Shown here: in pieces, positions 33,477 through 42,503 of the stretch
How the letters are laid out: the number at the start of each line of letters is the position of its first letter
How positions within the stretch are numbered: the first letter of the stretch is position 1
Source of the DNA: Cylindrospermum stagnale PCC 7417
Lineage (GTDB): Bacteria > Cyanobacteriota > Cyanobacteriia > Cyanobacteriales > Nostocaceae
DNA: 64,000 bases
Assembly: GCF_000317535.1 (NCBI RefSeq)
Contig: NC_019757.1
Coordinates: 4,863,501-4,927,500, forward strand
Direction of reading: 5' to 3'
Made by a program: the position numbers and the translations under genes
Notes under the pieces: model-generated
Databases searched by the model: none
The model's input: the letters and a program-made list of their open reading frames with translations, nothing else
Told to the model about the DNA's origin: nothing

Positions 33477-34589
33477 GTGATCAAAGTTGCTCTATTACAT
33501 TTTGGGTTTAGTGACTATACCGTCCAATTAGCAAATCATTTAGCAAGATATGTTCATTTGACGTTAATTCATTCAGAAGAAATCTATTCTCAATATAAAA
33601 ATTTTCTCGAACCGCGTATTCGCGTAATTCAACTCAAAAAACCGCGTATTCGTGATCCGCGCAACATCTTAGTAATGTCCGCAATGATGCGAATAATTCG
33701 AGAAATAGGCCCAGATGTGCTGCACGTTCAAGAAACTAACGATCCTTGGTATGATCTAACTCTTTTGTTCAATAAGATGCCGCCTTTGGTGACTACTATT
33801 CACGACGTATTTCGTCATCCCGGCGATCGCGATCTTATTCCAGGTGCTGAATACACTCGCAGAATTGCTTTCTACCGTTCCCAGCAGTTAATTGTCCACT
33901 CTGACTTGCTGAAAAACGTTCTCGTCCAACAATTCCGTGTGCCTCAAAGACGAATTAATGTACTGCCACATGGGGAACTAGGCACTTTGTTTCAACACTG
34001 GGCAGGTAGTCAGGCTATTAACCGTGAACCTTATACAATACTTTTTTTCGGACGCATTTGGCCTTATAAGGGTTTGAAATATCTGCTAGAGGCAATGCCA
34101 TTAGTGATTGAACGCATTCCTGAAGTTAAGCTGATTATTGCGGGAAGAGGGGACAATATCGAGAAATTAATAAATGATCAAGACAAAAAACATTACGAAA
34201 TCTTAAATTCTTTCATACCCAATGAAGCGGTAGCAGCTTTATTTCAACGGAGTGCGGCAACAATTTTGCCTTATATTGAATCTTCTCAAAGTGGTGTAGC
34301 TGCGATCTCTTATGCTACAGGAACACCAGTGATTGCTTCCAATATTGGCGGTTTAGGAGAGATGATTAGAGACGAACAAGATGGACTCCTAGTACCACCT
34401 CGTGATGTTCGTGCTTTGGCCGATGCTATCATTCGGCTGTTGAGTGATTCTAACTTACTGCGTCAGATGCAAGCTGGGGCGCTAAAACGCTGTCAGCAAG
34501 ACTTGAATTGGTCGCATATTGCTGCTCAAACAGTGGAAGTTTACAACCAAGCGATCGCTAGCAAAGATATCTCCTACGCTGATGTATGA
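33477..34589 (+). CDS. Family 4 glycosyltransferase
   Basis: The 370-residue GT-B enzyme starts at a GTG (MIKVALLHFGFSDYTVQLAN). The C-terminal half has the donor-binding pattern ILFFGRIWPYKGLKYLLEAM, then VKLIIAGRGDN and the acidic block ATILPYIESSQSGVAAISYA with TPVIASNIGGLGEMI. It should act on the cytoplasmic face, adding a sugar from a nucleotide donor. It overlaps the polymerase gene by 4 bases (ATGA). A broken relative lies immediately upstream at 33159-33341. Confidence 0.92.
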   Translation: MIKVALLHFGFSDYTVQLANHLARYVHLTLIHSEEIYSQYKNFLEPRIRVIQLKKPRIRDPRNILVMSAMMRIIREIGPDVLHVQETNDPWYDLTLLFNKMPPLVTTIHDVFRHPGDRDLIPGAEYTRRIAFYRSQQLIVHSDLLKNVLVQQFRVPQRRINVLPHGELGTLFQHWAGSQAINREPYTILFFGRIWPYKGLKYLLEAMPLVIERIPEVKLIIAGRGDNIEKLINDQDKKHYEILNSFIPNEAVAALFQRSAATILPYIESSQSGVAAISYATGTPVIASNIGGLGEMIRDEQDGLLVPPRDVRALADAIIRLLSDSNLLRQMQAGALKRCQQDLNWSHIAAQTVEVYNQAIASKDISYADV

Positions 34590-35893
34590 ATAAACAACGG
34601 TTACTCCTGTCCGAAAAAGCATTCACCGTCATATCTTTAATCCATTATTCAGGAGCTCCATTAGTTGTCATTCTTTCGGGAGGGGCAAGTGAAGGGGATG
34701 GATCAGCAATACCTGCTGATTTTGCTTTAATTCAGTTGATATTTTTATTGCTTTATGCGATCACCTTTTGCTTACTTGTTTTGCGCTGGAAAAAGGTCAT
34801 TCAAGTAATTCCTAAGGATTTTTTTATCTGGCTATTAATTGGGATGGCTGTATTCTCCTTTTTTTGGTCTTATGAACCAAGCCTGACAAAAAGTCGGATT
34901 ATAGCTCTTGTCGGTACAATGATGTTTTCACTATACTTAGCTAGCCGCTATAGCTTAAAAGAGCAGTTGGAGTTGCTGGGTTGGACATTTGGTATAGCCG
35001 TAGTAATGAGTTTCTTGTTTGCTTTCGGATTGCCAACATATGGGAAGATGAGTGGAGTTCATTGGGGAGCTTGGCGGGGAATTTATAATCATAAAAATGT
35101 TCTCGGCAAAATTATGTCTCCTAGTGCTATTGTATTTTTACTCCTGGCGCTGAAAATGGAAAATAAGCGTTGGATTTACTGGGGCGGATTCAGTTTATCA
35201 GTATTGCTAATCATCTTGTCAAAAGCATCATCACCCCTACTTAATTTGATTATTCTGATAGTTGCATTATTTTTATTTAGAATTTTACGGTGGCGGTCTG
35301 ACTTCATGATTACCACACTGTTAGGTATATCAACATTAAGTACAATATTATATACATTAGTGACTGCTAATGCAGAAGCGATAGCGGGTGCATTCGGCAA
35401 AGATTTGACACTTACTGGACGGACAAATTTCTGGCCATTTGTCTTAGATAGAATTGGGCAACGTCCTTGGGTGGGTTATGGATTCGGTGCATTCTGGCTT
35501 GGCTTAGACGGTCCATCTGACTATATCTGGTACGCATCAAGCTTTAAAGCACCAAACAGCCACAATGGCTATTTAGATCTTTGTCTTGAATTAGGATTAG
35601 TAGGCTTATCAATATATCTGATTGAATTTGTCACAAGTTTACAGAAGGCACTAGCTTATATCAGGCTTGTAAAAACATCTGATAGTTTTTTTCCAGCACT
35701 ATTTCTCATATATATTGTGCTAGCAAATCTCACAGAAAGTACACTAATTATCCAAAACAACTTTTTCTTTGTAATACAGGTTTCCATATTTTTATCAATC
35801 CGCATACCACAAGCACCAGAAAAACTTATTTTTGATAATTTACAGCCAACTTGTAGTAAAACTTTGTCCATAACAAGAAAACCAAATAAATAA
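34586..35893 (+). CDS. Wzy-like polymerase / O-antigen ligase family protein
   Basis: The 435-residue membrane protein has about 11-12 hydrophobic segments and a large periplasmic loop with LTLTGRTNFWPFVLDRIGQR, then PWVGYGFGAFWLG and FKAPNSHNGYLDLCLELGLV. This is the pattern of the O-antigen ligase (Wzy_C/ExoQ) family. In a Wzx/Wzy-type cluster it is the best candidate for the polymerase that joins repeat units on the outer face. Its start overlaps the stop of the upstream GT4 gene, so translation is coupled. Confidence 0.88.
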   Translation: MNKQRLLLSEKAFTVISLIHYSGAPLVVILSGGASEGDGSAIPADFALIQLIFLLLYAITFCLLVLRWKKVIQVIPKDFFIWLLIGMAVFSFFWSYEPSLTKSRIIALVGTMMFSLYLASRYSLKEQLELLGWTFGIAVVMSFLFAFGLPTYGKMSGVHWGAWRGIYNHKNVLGKIMSPSAIVFLLLALKMENKRWIYWGGFSLSVLLIILSKASSPLLNLIILIVALFLFRILRWRSDFMITTLLGISTLSTILYTLVTANAEAIAGAFGKDLTLTGRTNFWPFVLDRIGQRPWVGYGFGAFWLGLDGPSDYIWYASSFKAPNSHNGYLDLCLELGLVGLSIYLIEFVTSLQKALAYIRLVKTSDSFFPALFLIYIVLANLTESTLIIQNNFFFVIQVSIFLSIRIPQAPEKLIFDNLQPTCSKTLSITRKPNK

Positions 35894-35912
35894 TTTTAAA
35901 TTAAAAGAATCT

Positions 35913-37103
35913 ATGCAAATTTCTAATGATAATCACAAGCAAACCCTCAGAGTATTAATGCTTGGTGCTGCTCTTGATGTCAAAGGCGGTATTACATCAG
36001 TTGAAAAACTTATCCTTGACAACGCACCTCCAGAACTGCAAATTCATCATGTCGCTACCTTCGCCCAAGGGTCTGCACTGTACAATGTGATCGTATTTAT
36101 CAAATCAGTTCAGATACTTTTATGGACACTCCTGAAAGGAGAAGCAGACTTAGTTCATATTCATTTTGCTGAAAGAGGAAGTACCCTCAGAAAAACAATT
36201 CTTGCATTGATAGTCTTAGCTTTCCGTCAGCCGTTAATTTTTCATGCTCACGGTGCAACATATAAAGAGTTTCATGCGGGACTTCCTAATTTAATTCAGC
36301 ATTTATTAGATACTTTGTTTAGTAAATCTACTAAATTTATAGCTCTGTCTGAAAGCTGGAAAGATTATTACTCACAACAATTCCGTTTAAGTGAAAAGCA
36401 AATTACAGTCTTGTACAATCCAGTCCAAATACCATCATCTATTCCCCATCGACTGGGAAAGAAACAGTTAAAAATGATATTTTTGGGACGCATTGGTAAA
36501 CGCGGTGGTGCATTGGATTTAGCCAAGTCAGTTGTGACTTTTCCTAAACAAGACAAAGGTGCATTTAATCTAATTAGAGCATTTGCAGCACTGCCAGAAT
36601 CAGATAGAAATTGCACCGAATTAATTTTGGCGGGCAATGGTGATTTAGAAGCTGCTCAAAAGCTAATTCAAGAATTAAATATTGAGAGAAAAATTACTAT
36701 TTGTCCTTGGTTGAGTCCTGAACAACGGGATGAACTTTTATCAGCAGCAGATGCCTTTATTTTGCCTTCTTATAATGAAGGCTTGCCTATGTCAATGTTG
36801 GAAGCAATGGCTTGGGGTTTGCCTGTTATTGTCACTCCAGTCGGTGGTATACCTGAGGTTATTCATAACAATAAAAATGGTTTATTGGTGCAACCAGGAA
36901 ACCAGGAACAATTGGTACAAGCAATGCAAAACCTAATTAGAGACGAATGTTTAAGAACTTCATTGGGAACTGCTGCCCGCAAGAGTGTTGAATGCTTAGA
37001 TATTAAAAATTACATAAACTCCTTATTGCTCTTGTATACATCAGTTATCAGCCAAGGCAATAATTTGGATAGCAAAACAAGCATAATTAAACCGAATAGT
37101 TAG
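35913..37103 (+). CDS. Family 4 glycosyltransferase
   Basis: The 396-residue GT-B enzyme has an N-terminal acceptor half starting LRVLMLGAALDVKGGITSVE with LIFHAHGATYKEFHAG, and a C-terminal donor half with MIFLGRIGKRGGAL, ELILAGNGDLEAAQKLI and the conserved DAFILPSYNEGLPMSMLEAM with GLPVIVTPVGGIPEVI. All key residues, including the E-x7-E type block, appear intact. It follows the polymerase by 19 bp and precedes the WecG-type gene by 26 bp, so the three genes form a tight block. Confidence 0.92.
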   Translation: MQISNDNHKQTLRVLMLGAALDVKGGITSVEKLILDNAPPELQIHHVATFAQGSALYNVIVFIKSVQILLWTLLKGEADLVHIHFAERGSTLRKTILALIVLAFRQPLIFHAHGATYKEFHAGLPNLIQHLLDTLFSKSTKFIALSESWKDYYSQQFRLSEKQITVLYNPVQIPSSIPHRLGKKQLKMIFLGRIGKRGGALDLAKSVVTFPKQDKGAFNLIRAFAALPESDRNCTELILAGNGDLEAAQKLIQELNIERKITICPWLSPEQRDELLSAADAFILPSYNEGLPMSMLEAMAWGLPVIVTPVGGIPEVIHNNKNGLLVQPGNQEQLVQAMQNLIRDECLRTSLGTAARKSVECLDIKNYINSLLLLYTSVISQGNNLDSKTSIIKPNS

Positions 37104-37129
37104 TATTTTCAATTTGGAGCTAGTACAAG

Positions 37130-37906
37130 ATGAAATTGAAGACTGAGGAAATGTTACCCCTAGAATATCGCCACATTCTTGGTATGCGTGTAGATGCTAC
37201 TAGCTATGAAGATGCAACGCAAAGAATTGTAGCTTGGTCACAAAAAAGAGAGAGCAAATGTGTTTGTGCTGCCAATGTCCACATGACAATGGAAACCTAT
37301 GACAATCCAAAATTTGCTCAAATCGTTAATAATGCTGATTTGGTCACACCTGACGGTATGCCCTTAGTATGGGCTTTACGCGCCCTTGGTGTCAAAAATG
37401 CCTCACGAGTTTATGGGCCAACTCTCACTTTAGATGTTTGCCAAGCAGCAGAACCAATGGGTATTTCTATTGCCCTCTATGGCGGTACACAGGAAAGCCT
37501 AAATGCATTCAGGAACTTTTTAGCACAGCGATTTCCAAACATTAAGATTGTTTGCCAGATTCCGCCTCCTTTCCGTCAGTTAACAGCCGAGGAAGATGCA
37601 GCTTACACTCGTCAAATTGTCGAATCAGGGGCGCAGATTCTATTTGTAGGTATTGGTTGCCCCCGACAAGAAGTTTGGATTGCGGAACATAAAGACCAAA
37701 TCCCAGCAGTAATGTTAGGAGTAGGGGCTGCTTTTGATTTTCATTCAGGGCGTGTCAAGCAAGCTCCTAGCTGGATGCAGACAATAGGTTTAGAATGGCT
37801 ATTTAGGCTGATAATGGAACCAAAGCGTTTGTGGAAGCGATATTTTAAGCATAACCCTCGGTTTGTGATATTTTTCCTCATTCAATTAATAACAGTAAGG
37901 AAATAA
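37130..37906 (+). CDS. WecG/TagA/CpsF-family glycosyltransferase (GT26)
   Basis: The 258-residue protein belongs to GT26, which adds a ManNAc-type sugar (UDP-ManNAcA or UDP-ManNAc) to a lipid-linked acceptor. Family patterns are AANVHMTMETYDNPKFAQIV, NADLVTPDGMPLVWALRALG, then YGGTQESLNAF, ILFVGIGCPRQEVWIAEHKD and MLGVGAAFDFHSGRVKQAPS with GLEWLFRLIMEPKRLWKRY. It normally acts early in repeat-unit assembly, so its place late in the operon says nothing about order of action. It is complete and of usual length. Confidence 0.93.
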   Translation: MKLKTEEMLPLEYRHILGMRVDATSYEDATQRIVAWSQKRESKCVCAANVHMTMETYDNPKFAQIVNNADLVTPDGMPLVWALRALGVKNASRVYGPTLTLDVCQAAEPMGISIALYGGTQESLNAFRNFLAQRFPNIKIVCQIPPPFRQLTAEEDAAYTRQIVESGAQILFVGIGCPRQEVWIAEHKDQIPAVMLGVGAAFDFHSGRVKQAPSWMQTIGLEWLFRLIMEPKRLWKRYFKHNPRFVIFFLIQLITVRK

Positions 37907-37910
37907 AAAA

Positions 37911-38027
37911 GTAGCTGCTGGAAATGTTGTCTATGTTGAAAATGGGACTTACGAAGAAGATATGACAATTAAAGCCGCCGATATAAAAATTTTCAAAAAT
38001 AAATGCTGTCAACGCTATGGAATCTAG
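37911..38027 (+). pseudogene. Fragment of a beta-helix protein gene
   Basis: A 38-codon open frame without start reads VAAGNVVYVENGTYEEDMTI then KAADIKIFKN and stops inside the first codons of the next gene. The pattern (G-x-VVYV-x-NGTY-x-E-x-x-TI) is typical of the first turn of right-handed beta-helix proteins, as also seen at 22419-23834. It is probably what is left of a second secreted polysaccharide-acting protein between the WecG-type gene and the Wzc-like gene. Confidence 0.5.
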
Positions 38028-40146
38028 AGAATCAATTGATATAGATATCAGTCGTTATTTATTGATGTTTAAACGGCAGTGGGTGACTGCTGCCCTTGTA
38101 CTTGCTACTACAGTTACCCTCAGTGCTGTAGCTACAACTTTTCTTAAGCCATCCTATGAAGCGAGCGGAAAACTATTATTTATAACTCCTTCTTTTCAAT
38201 TAGTACAAGGAGAAAATGGAGGAGAGTTAAAAACAGTACTATCCGGCAATCCTATCAATAATCAGATAGAACTTATACTTTCTCCTGCTTTTTTGCAACA
38301 GGTAATAGATAAATTAGAACTTAAAAACAAAAAAAACGAAGTGCTCGAAGTTGAATCCCTAGCGAGTGGTCTGACTTTAAAAATTATTGGCGGCACAGAT
38401 GTATTGCGAATTAGCTATGCAAGCCGTAACCCAGAAGAAGCAGCGGAAGTAGTCAATACAATTATGAGTCTTTATTTAAAAAATGATATTCTCATAAATA
38501 GCTCGGAGGCAGAAGCGACTCGCAAAATTTTGACCAAGCGTCTTCCTCAAAATGAAGCTGCTGTTAACTTTTCCGGATTAGAACTACGCAGATTTAAACA
38601 GAAAAATAATATTGTAGATATAGCGGAAGAAACAAAGTCTTCTGTTGCGTTTATGGGTAATTTAAACAACGAGATTAATATTGTTAAGGCTCAAATAGAA
38701 GATATTAATGCTCAAGCTAATGCACTACGCCAAAAAATTGGTCTTACTTCTCAGGAAGCGATCATTGTGAGTAGCTTGAGTCAATCTCCTGCTGTGCAGG
38801 AAATCTTGAAGAATCTGCAAGCTATAGACATACAGTTAGGGACTGAGCGTAGCCGTTTCTTGGATGAAACCCCCATAATTGTTAACTTATTAGACAAAAA
38901 AGCTAGTTTAAACAATATTCTCCAAAAGGAAATTGAAAAAACTATTGGCAGTCAAACAAAAGTTCCGCAGGGATTGTTACAGATTGGAGCGCTCAGGCAA
39001 TCTCTGATCCAAACTTTTTTGCAATTAGAAATCCAGCGTATTGGCTTGGCTCAAAGACTTGCATCTTTGTATAGTACCCGGTCTAACTATGACAAAAGAG
39101 CGAAATTAATACCCCAGTTAGTGCAAAGGCAACATGATTTAGAACGGAACTTGGAAGTTGCCGAATCTACCTATAAAACAATGTTGAAAAAGATTCAAGA
39201 ATTAGAGTTAGCGGAAAATAAAAATACAGCTAATGGCAAAATCATTGCTAAAGCTTTAGTTCCCCAAAAACCAGTATCAGGGACAAAAATGCTATTTTTG
39301 GTGCTAGGTATGCTATTTGGTATATTTTTTGCTACGACTATTGTTTTATTGATAGAACTCAGTGATAAATCGCTAAAAACGCTTCAGGAAGTTAGAGAGA
39401 GTTTTAGATATACCTTGCTGGGTATTCTTCCCTTGTTAGAGAAAAAGCCTCTCTCCCGTCGTCGCAATGCAGAATTAAAGTATCCAGAAATTACAGTTAA
39501 AAATGTGCCCCACTGCTTAACTAGTGAAATGTACAGGATGATTCAAGCTAATCTGAAATTTATAAGTTCAGATAAGGTGCTAAAAACTATTGTGGTCACT
39601 AGCGCAGTTCCTAAAGAAGGTAAGTCTACAGTCTCAGCTAATTTAGCAGCTGCGATCGCTCAACTAGGGCGTCGAGTTTTATTAATTGATGCAGATATGC
39701 GAGTTCCTTTTCAGCATACTCTCTGGCAATTAACCAATACAGCAGGATTAAGTGATTTCCTTGTAGGCGAAGTTGAATTTCACAAGATCGCCCATCCGGT
39801 CATGGATAATCTTGATGTCTTACCCTCTGGAGTTAAACCCCCCAATCCCCTAGCTTTGCTTGATTCTAAACGCATGGCATCAGTTATCGCGGATTTATCG
39901 TCCCAATATGATTTTGTAATTATCGATTCTCCACCCTTTCTGCTTGCCGCCGATGCTCTTACTTTAGGCCAAATGACTGATGGAATTTTGTTAGTTGCTA
40001 GACCTGGGGTAATTAATTACAACAGCGCTGCAACTGCTCAAGAGATGTTAGAGCGTTCTGGTCAACACGTATTAGGTTTGGTGGTTAATGGGATGATTGA
40101 GAAAAATGAACCCTACCAGATAACTCCTACGTTCAGAATGAAATAG
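38017..40146 (+). CDS. Wzc-like polysaccharide co-polymerase / BY-kinase
   Basis: The 709-residue protein has a Wzz domain with an N-terminal membrane helix (about 20-45), a long coiled-coil part (about 170-390), a second membrane helix (about 420-445) and a cytoplasmic BY-kinase domain with Walker A in SAVPKEGKSTVSANLA (about 530), Walker A' in RVLLIDADMR (about 555) and Walker B in DFVIIDSPPFLL. The usual C-terminal tyrosine cluster is nearly absent: the end NEPYQITPTFRMK has one Tyr. It controls chain length and export in Wzx/Wzy systems. It probably ends the functional operon. Confidence 0.92.
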   Translation: MESRESIDIDISRYLLMFKRQWVTAALVLATTVTLSAVATTFLKPSYEASGKLLFITPSFQLVQGENGGELKTVLSGNPINNQIELILSPAFLQQVIDKLELKNKKNEVLEVESLASGLTLKIIGGTDVLRISYASRNPEEAAEVVNTIMSLYLKNDILINSSEAEATRKILTKRLPQNEAAVNFSGLELRRFKQKNNIVDIAEETKSSVAFMGNLNNEINIVKAQIEDINAQANALRQKIGLTSQEAIIVSSLSQSPAVQEILKNLQAIDIQLGTERSRFLDETPIIVNLLDKKASLNNILQKEIEKTIGSQTKVPQGLLQIGALRQSLIQTFLQLEIQRIGLAQRLASLYSTRSNYDKRAKLIPQLVQRQHDLERNLEVAESTYKTMLKKIQELELAENKNTANGKIIAKALVPQKPVSGTKMLFLVLGMLFGIFFATTIVLLIELSDKSLKTLQEVRESFRYTLLGILPLLEKKPLSRRRNAELKYPEITVKNVPHCLTSEMYRMIQANLKFISSDKVLKTIVVTSAVPKEGKSTVSANLAAAIAQLGRRVLLIDADMRVPFQHTLWQLTNTAGLSDFLVGEVEFHKIAHPVMDNLDVLPSGVKPPNPLALLDSKRMASVIADLSSQYDFVIIDSPPFLLAADALTLGQMTDGILLVARPGVINYNSAATAQEMLERSGQHVLGLVVNGMIEKNEPYQITPTFRMK

Positions 40147-40247
40147 ATCTGTATATATACTAATGTTAAATTGTTATAGACTAAGTTATAAATGACTAAC
40201 TTAATATTAAGCACCATTTTAAACTAATAAAACAAAGTATCCAGAAT

Positions 40248-40598
40248 ATGAAACAGCTTATCTCTAGTCTAGCCATAAGCGTTATCGGTATGTTGCTGCC
40301 TACAACAGCAATTGCTCGTCCACTTTCTAGCTCAGGTTACCCGATAGTTTCCCCAATAGAAGCTCAATCTTTTATTTGTTTTGCACGTACTGAAGATAAT
40401 AAATGGCTTGATTTGAAAAGCATTTGTCAAAAAGCTAACAGTTCGCCAACAACCTCTATAGGTATTGAGGTTGATACTAACAATGAAGACAATAGCAGAA
40501 ATAATATAGACAGCAAAGATTTTTGTAATTCCCCATCGCAAAAAGACTTTTTTGGAAATGAATGTGGTCTGAGAAACTTCATAAGAGTGAACAACTGA
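40248..40598 (+). CDS. Small secreted protein of unknown function
   Basis: The 116-residue protein has a clear signal peptide (KQLISSLAISVIGMLLPTTA, cleavage near TAIARP) and a hydrophilic, Asn/Asp/Ser-rich mature part with four cysteines (FICFAR, SICQK, DFCN, NECG). Two disulfides could form after export. I recognise no family. It lies 100 bp after the Wzc-like gene in the same direction and may belong to the island. Confidence 0.6.
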   Translation: MKQLISSLAISVIGMLLPTTAIARPLSSSGYPIVSPIEAQSFICFARTEDNKWLDLKSICQKANSSPTTSIGIEVDTNNEDNSRNNIDSKDFCNSPSQKDFFGNECGLRNFIRVNN

Positions 40599-40901
40599 GG
40601 TACTCTACCTATTTCTAGGTTGATGCTCGAAGGAGTAGCAACAGTCATCAGTAACTTCTTAACTGTGAGGGTTTTAGTTTAGAGTTTAGGTAGATTATCG
40701 AGAGTTAGACAGTCTACCATTTATTGGTTAACGCAAACAACCTACCTTTACTGTTTGTCAACTAATTGACGGCACCTATACCCAACAAGAATACAAACTC
40801 AACCAATAAATTTACTCACTGCTTTTATCTGGGCTTCAACTCCGTTTAGATCAGGTTTTCCTCTATTAAGGATAAATTCCGTAGGTATCAAGAAACAATT
40901 T
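40599..40901. other. Intergenic region with a possible Uma2-like gene fragment
   Basis: Most of this 303-bp stretch has no gene. At 40735-40809 a short frame reads RKQPTFTVCQLIDGTYTQQ and ends YKLNQ; it resembles the C-terminus of Uma2/DUF820 nuclease-like proteins common in cyanobacteria, but it is too short to be sure. Confidence 0.3.
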
Positions 40902-42425
40902 TTACAAATTCCAATCGCGGCGGAACTGGAAGAAGTCTTCTAGAAAGTCTTGCAAAGCCGTATTTCTATTTAGCCGTTGCTTGCTCCATTCTCGTGCTGT
41001 TTGTTCCAAAATATCTGAGAAACTGGGGTAGATGGTAGATAAATTCGCTAGATGCTTGACATAAATTTTTTGGGACATTGCCAAAGCAATCAGATTAATT
41101 AATTCTCCAGCTTTTGCTCCCAATATGGCAGATCCCAAAATTTCTCCATTTTCGAGCACAATAATTTTACAAACACCCGTGATTTCGCCTCTGATTTGGG
41201 CTGCTGTTATTGATTTAAAATATTGCCGTAAAACTAAAACTTTATCTTGACCAAATCGGCGTTTGGCTTGCGCCTCCGTCAAACCTACCTGTGCTAGCAT
41301 CGGCTGAGTAAATGTTGCCCAAGGAATGCACTGATAATTAACTGAAATTGCTGGGAAAAAGAGGGCATTTTTCAGGGCGATACTGGCTTCATAATTGGCG
41401 ACGTTAGCCAAGTCATAACCACCAATTACATCACCACAGGCGTAAATCCGGTGGTTAGTCGTTTGCAGTTTATCATTTACCACTAAGCGATGCTCATGCC
41501 ATTTCACGCCTACTGCTGCCAAATTTAGAGATTTTAGATTTGGCTGCTGTTTAGTTACGACTAAAATTTCATCAGTTTCAATAGCTTTATCTCCTGCCTG
41601 AATCCACTTTTTATCCTCAATTCGCCGCACCTGAGTTACTGGTGTTTGGGTGAGGACACGCACGCCATCAACTTCTAACTGTGCCTGAAGCAACTGAGCT
41701 ATTTCTGGGTCAATATTGGACAGAATATAGGCGTGTTTAACTATCAGCGTGACGCTGTAACCTAACCAGGCTAAAGTTTGAGCAATTTCAATGCTTTGGG
41801 GGACACCGCCAATAATTACCCAATTTTTGGGCGGGGTTGGTTCGTTTAGGGATTGCCAAATATTAGCAAGGGTAAGGTAGCCTGTGGCTTGTAATCCGTC
41901 GATTTTTGGAATTGCTGGACTTGACCCACTAGCAAGCAAATAGGTGCGTGCGCGTAGTAGGCGTTGGTGTTGCCCGCCCTCGGCATCGCTAACATCAAAA
42001 GCTAGTTGGGGTGAAGATTGAAATTGACCATTACCAAAGATGACATCGACCCCTAAAGCGGCTAGCTTGGCAGGAGAATTGAGTTCTGCAAGATTTGACA
42101 CGATACCACGAGCATATAACATCGCCTCTGACGAGTCCAGAGGTATTGGCAATTTTTCTGAGGATGCTACTGTCGGGAGAGCTACCCCGTTAAGATAAAT
42201 TTCCGGTGCGGTGTTAGCCGTTGGGGAAGGAATACCAAGGTTCACCGCATTATGCAACTGCTGCGCCAGTCTGCCGATTTTGCTTAGTGTGTGGTGATGA
42301 ATCAACCCGTAGTTGACTTTTGGCTCTACCAAGGCAACTGTGGCGTGTAGTTGGGTTGCAGCCAAGGCTGCGTATCGTCCGGCAAGACTGCCGCCAATAA
42401 TTACGACATCGTAGTCAATAGTCAT
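40902..42425 (-). CDS. FAD/NAD-dependent disulfide-reductase-like protein lacking the redox cysteines
   Basis: The 507-residue protein has the fold of dihydrolipoamide dehydrogenase/mercuric reductase: FAD-binding YDVVIIGGSLAGRYAALAA at the N-terminus, the second dinucleotide motif in WVIIGGVPQSIEIAQTLAWL, and the second FAD site in RIYACGDVIGGYDLAN, with the dimerisation domain at the end. The active-site CxxxxC segment, expected near residue 40, is replaced by NYGLIHHHTLSKIGRLAQQL. A dithiol reaction is therefore excluded; it may transfer electrons directly to another acceptor. Similar proteins occur in many cyanobacteria. Short tandem repeats lie directly upstream. Confidence 0.85.
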   Translation of the reverse strand: MTIDYDVVIIGGSLAGRYAALAATQLHATVALVEPKVNYGLIHHHTLSKIGRLAQQLHNAVNLGIPSPTANTAPEIYLNGVALPTVASSEKLPIPLDSSEAMLYARGIVSNLAELNSPAKLAALGVDVIFGNGQFQSSPQLAFDVSDAEGGQHQRLLRARTYLLASGSSPAIPKIDGLQATGYLTLANIWQSLNEPTPPKNWVIIGGVPQSIEIAQTLAWLGYSVTLIVKHAYILSNIDPEIAQLLQAQLEVDGVRVLTQTPVTQVRRIEDKKWIQAGDKAIETDEILVVTKQQPNLKSLNLAAVGVKWHEHRLVVNDKLQTTNHRIYACGDVIGGYDLANVANYEASIALKNALFFPAISVNYQCIPWATFTQPMLAQVGLTEAQAKRRFGQDKVLVLRQYFKSITAAQIRGEITGVCKIIVLENGEILGSAILGAKAGELINLIALAMSQKIYVKHLANLSTIYPSFSDILEQTAREWSKQRLNRNTALQDFLEDFFQFRRDWNL

Positions 42426-42470
42426 TTGTCAATAGTCAATAGTCAATAGTCAATAGTCAGTTGCCAGTTG
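42424..42470. repeat. Tandem repeats (GTCAATA units)
   Basis: The 7-base unit GTCAATA is repeated four to five times immediately upstream of the oxidoreductase start codon, then runs into a related GTCAGTTGCCAGTTG sequence. It is the same repeat class as at 11602-11670. Confidence 0.85.
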
Positions 42471-42503
42471 TTTTTTGTTTGCAACTGGCAACTGACAAAA
42501 AAC

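Noticed and set aside
40735-40809. Uma2-like C-terminal fragment
   Set aside because: Only about 24 codons with weak resemblance; not enough to list as a gene remnant on its own.
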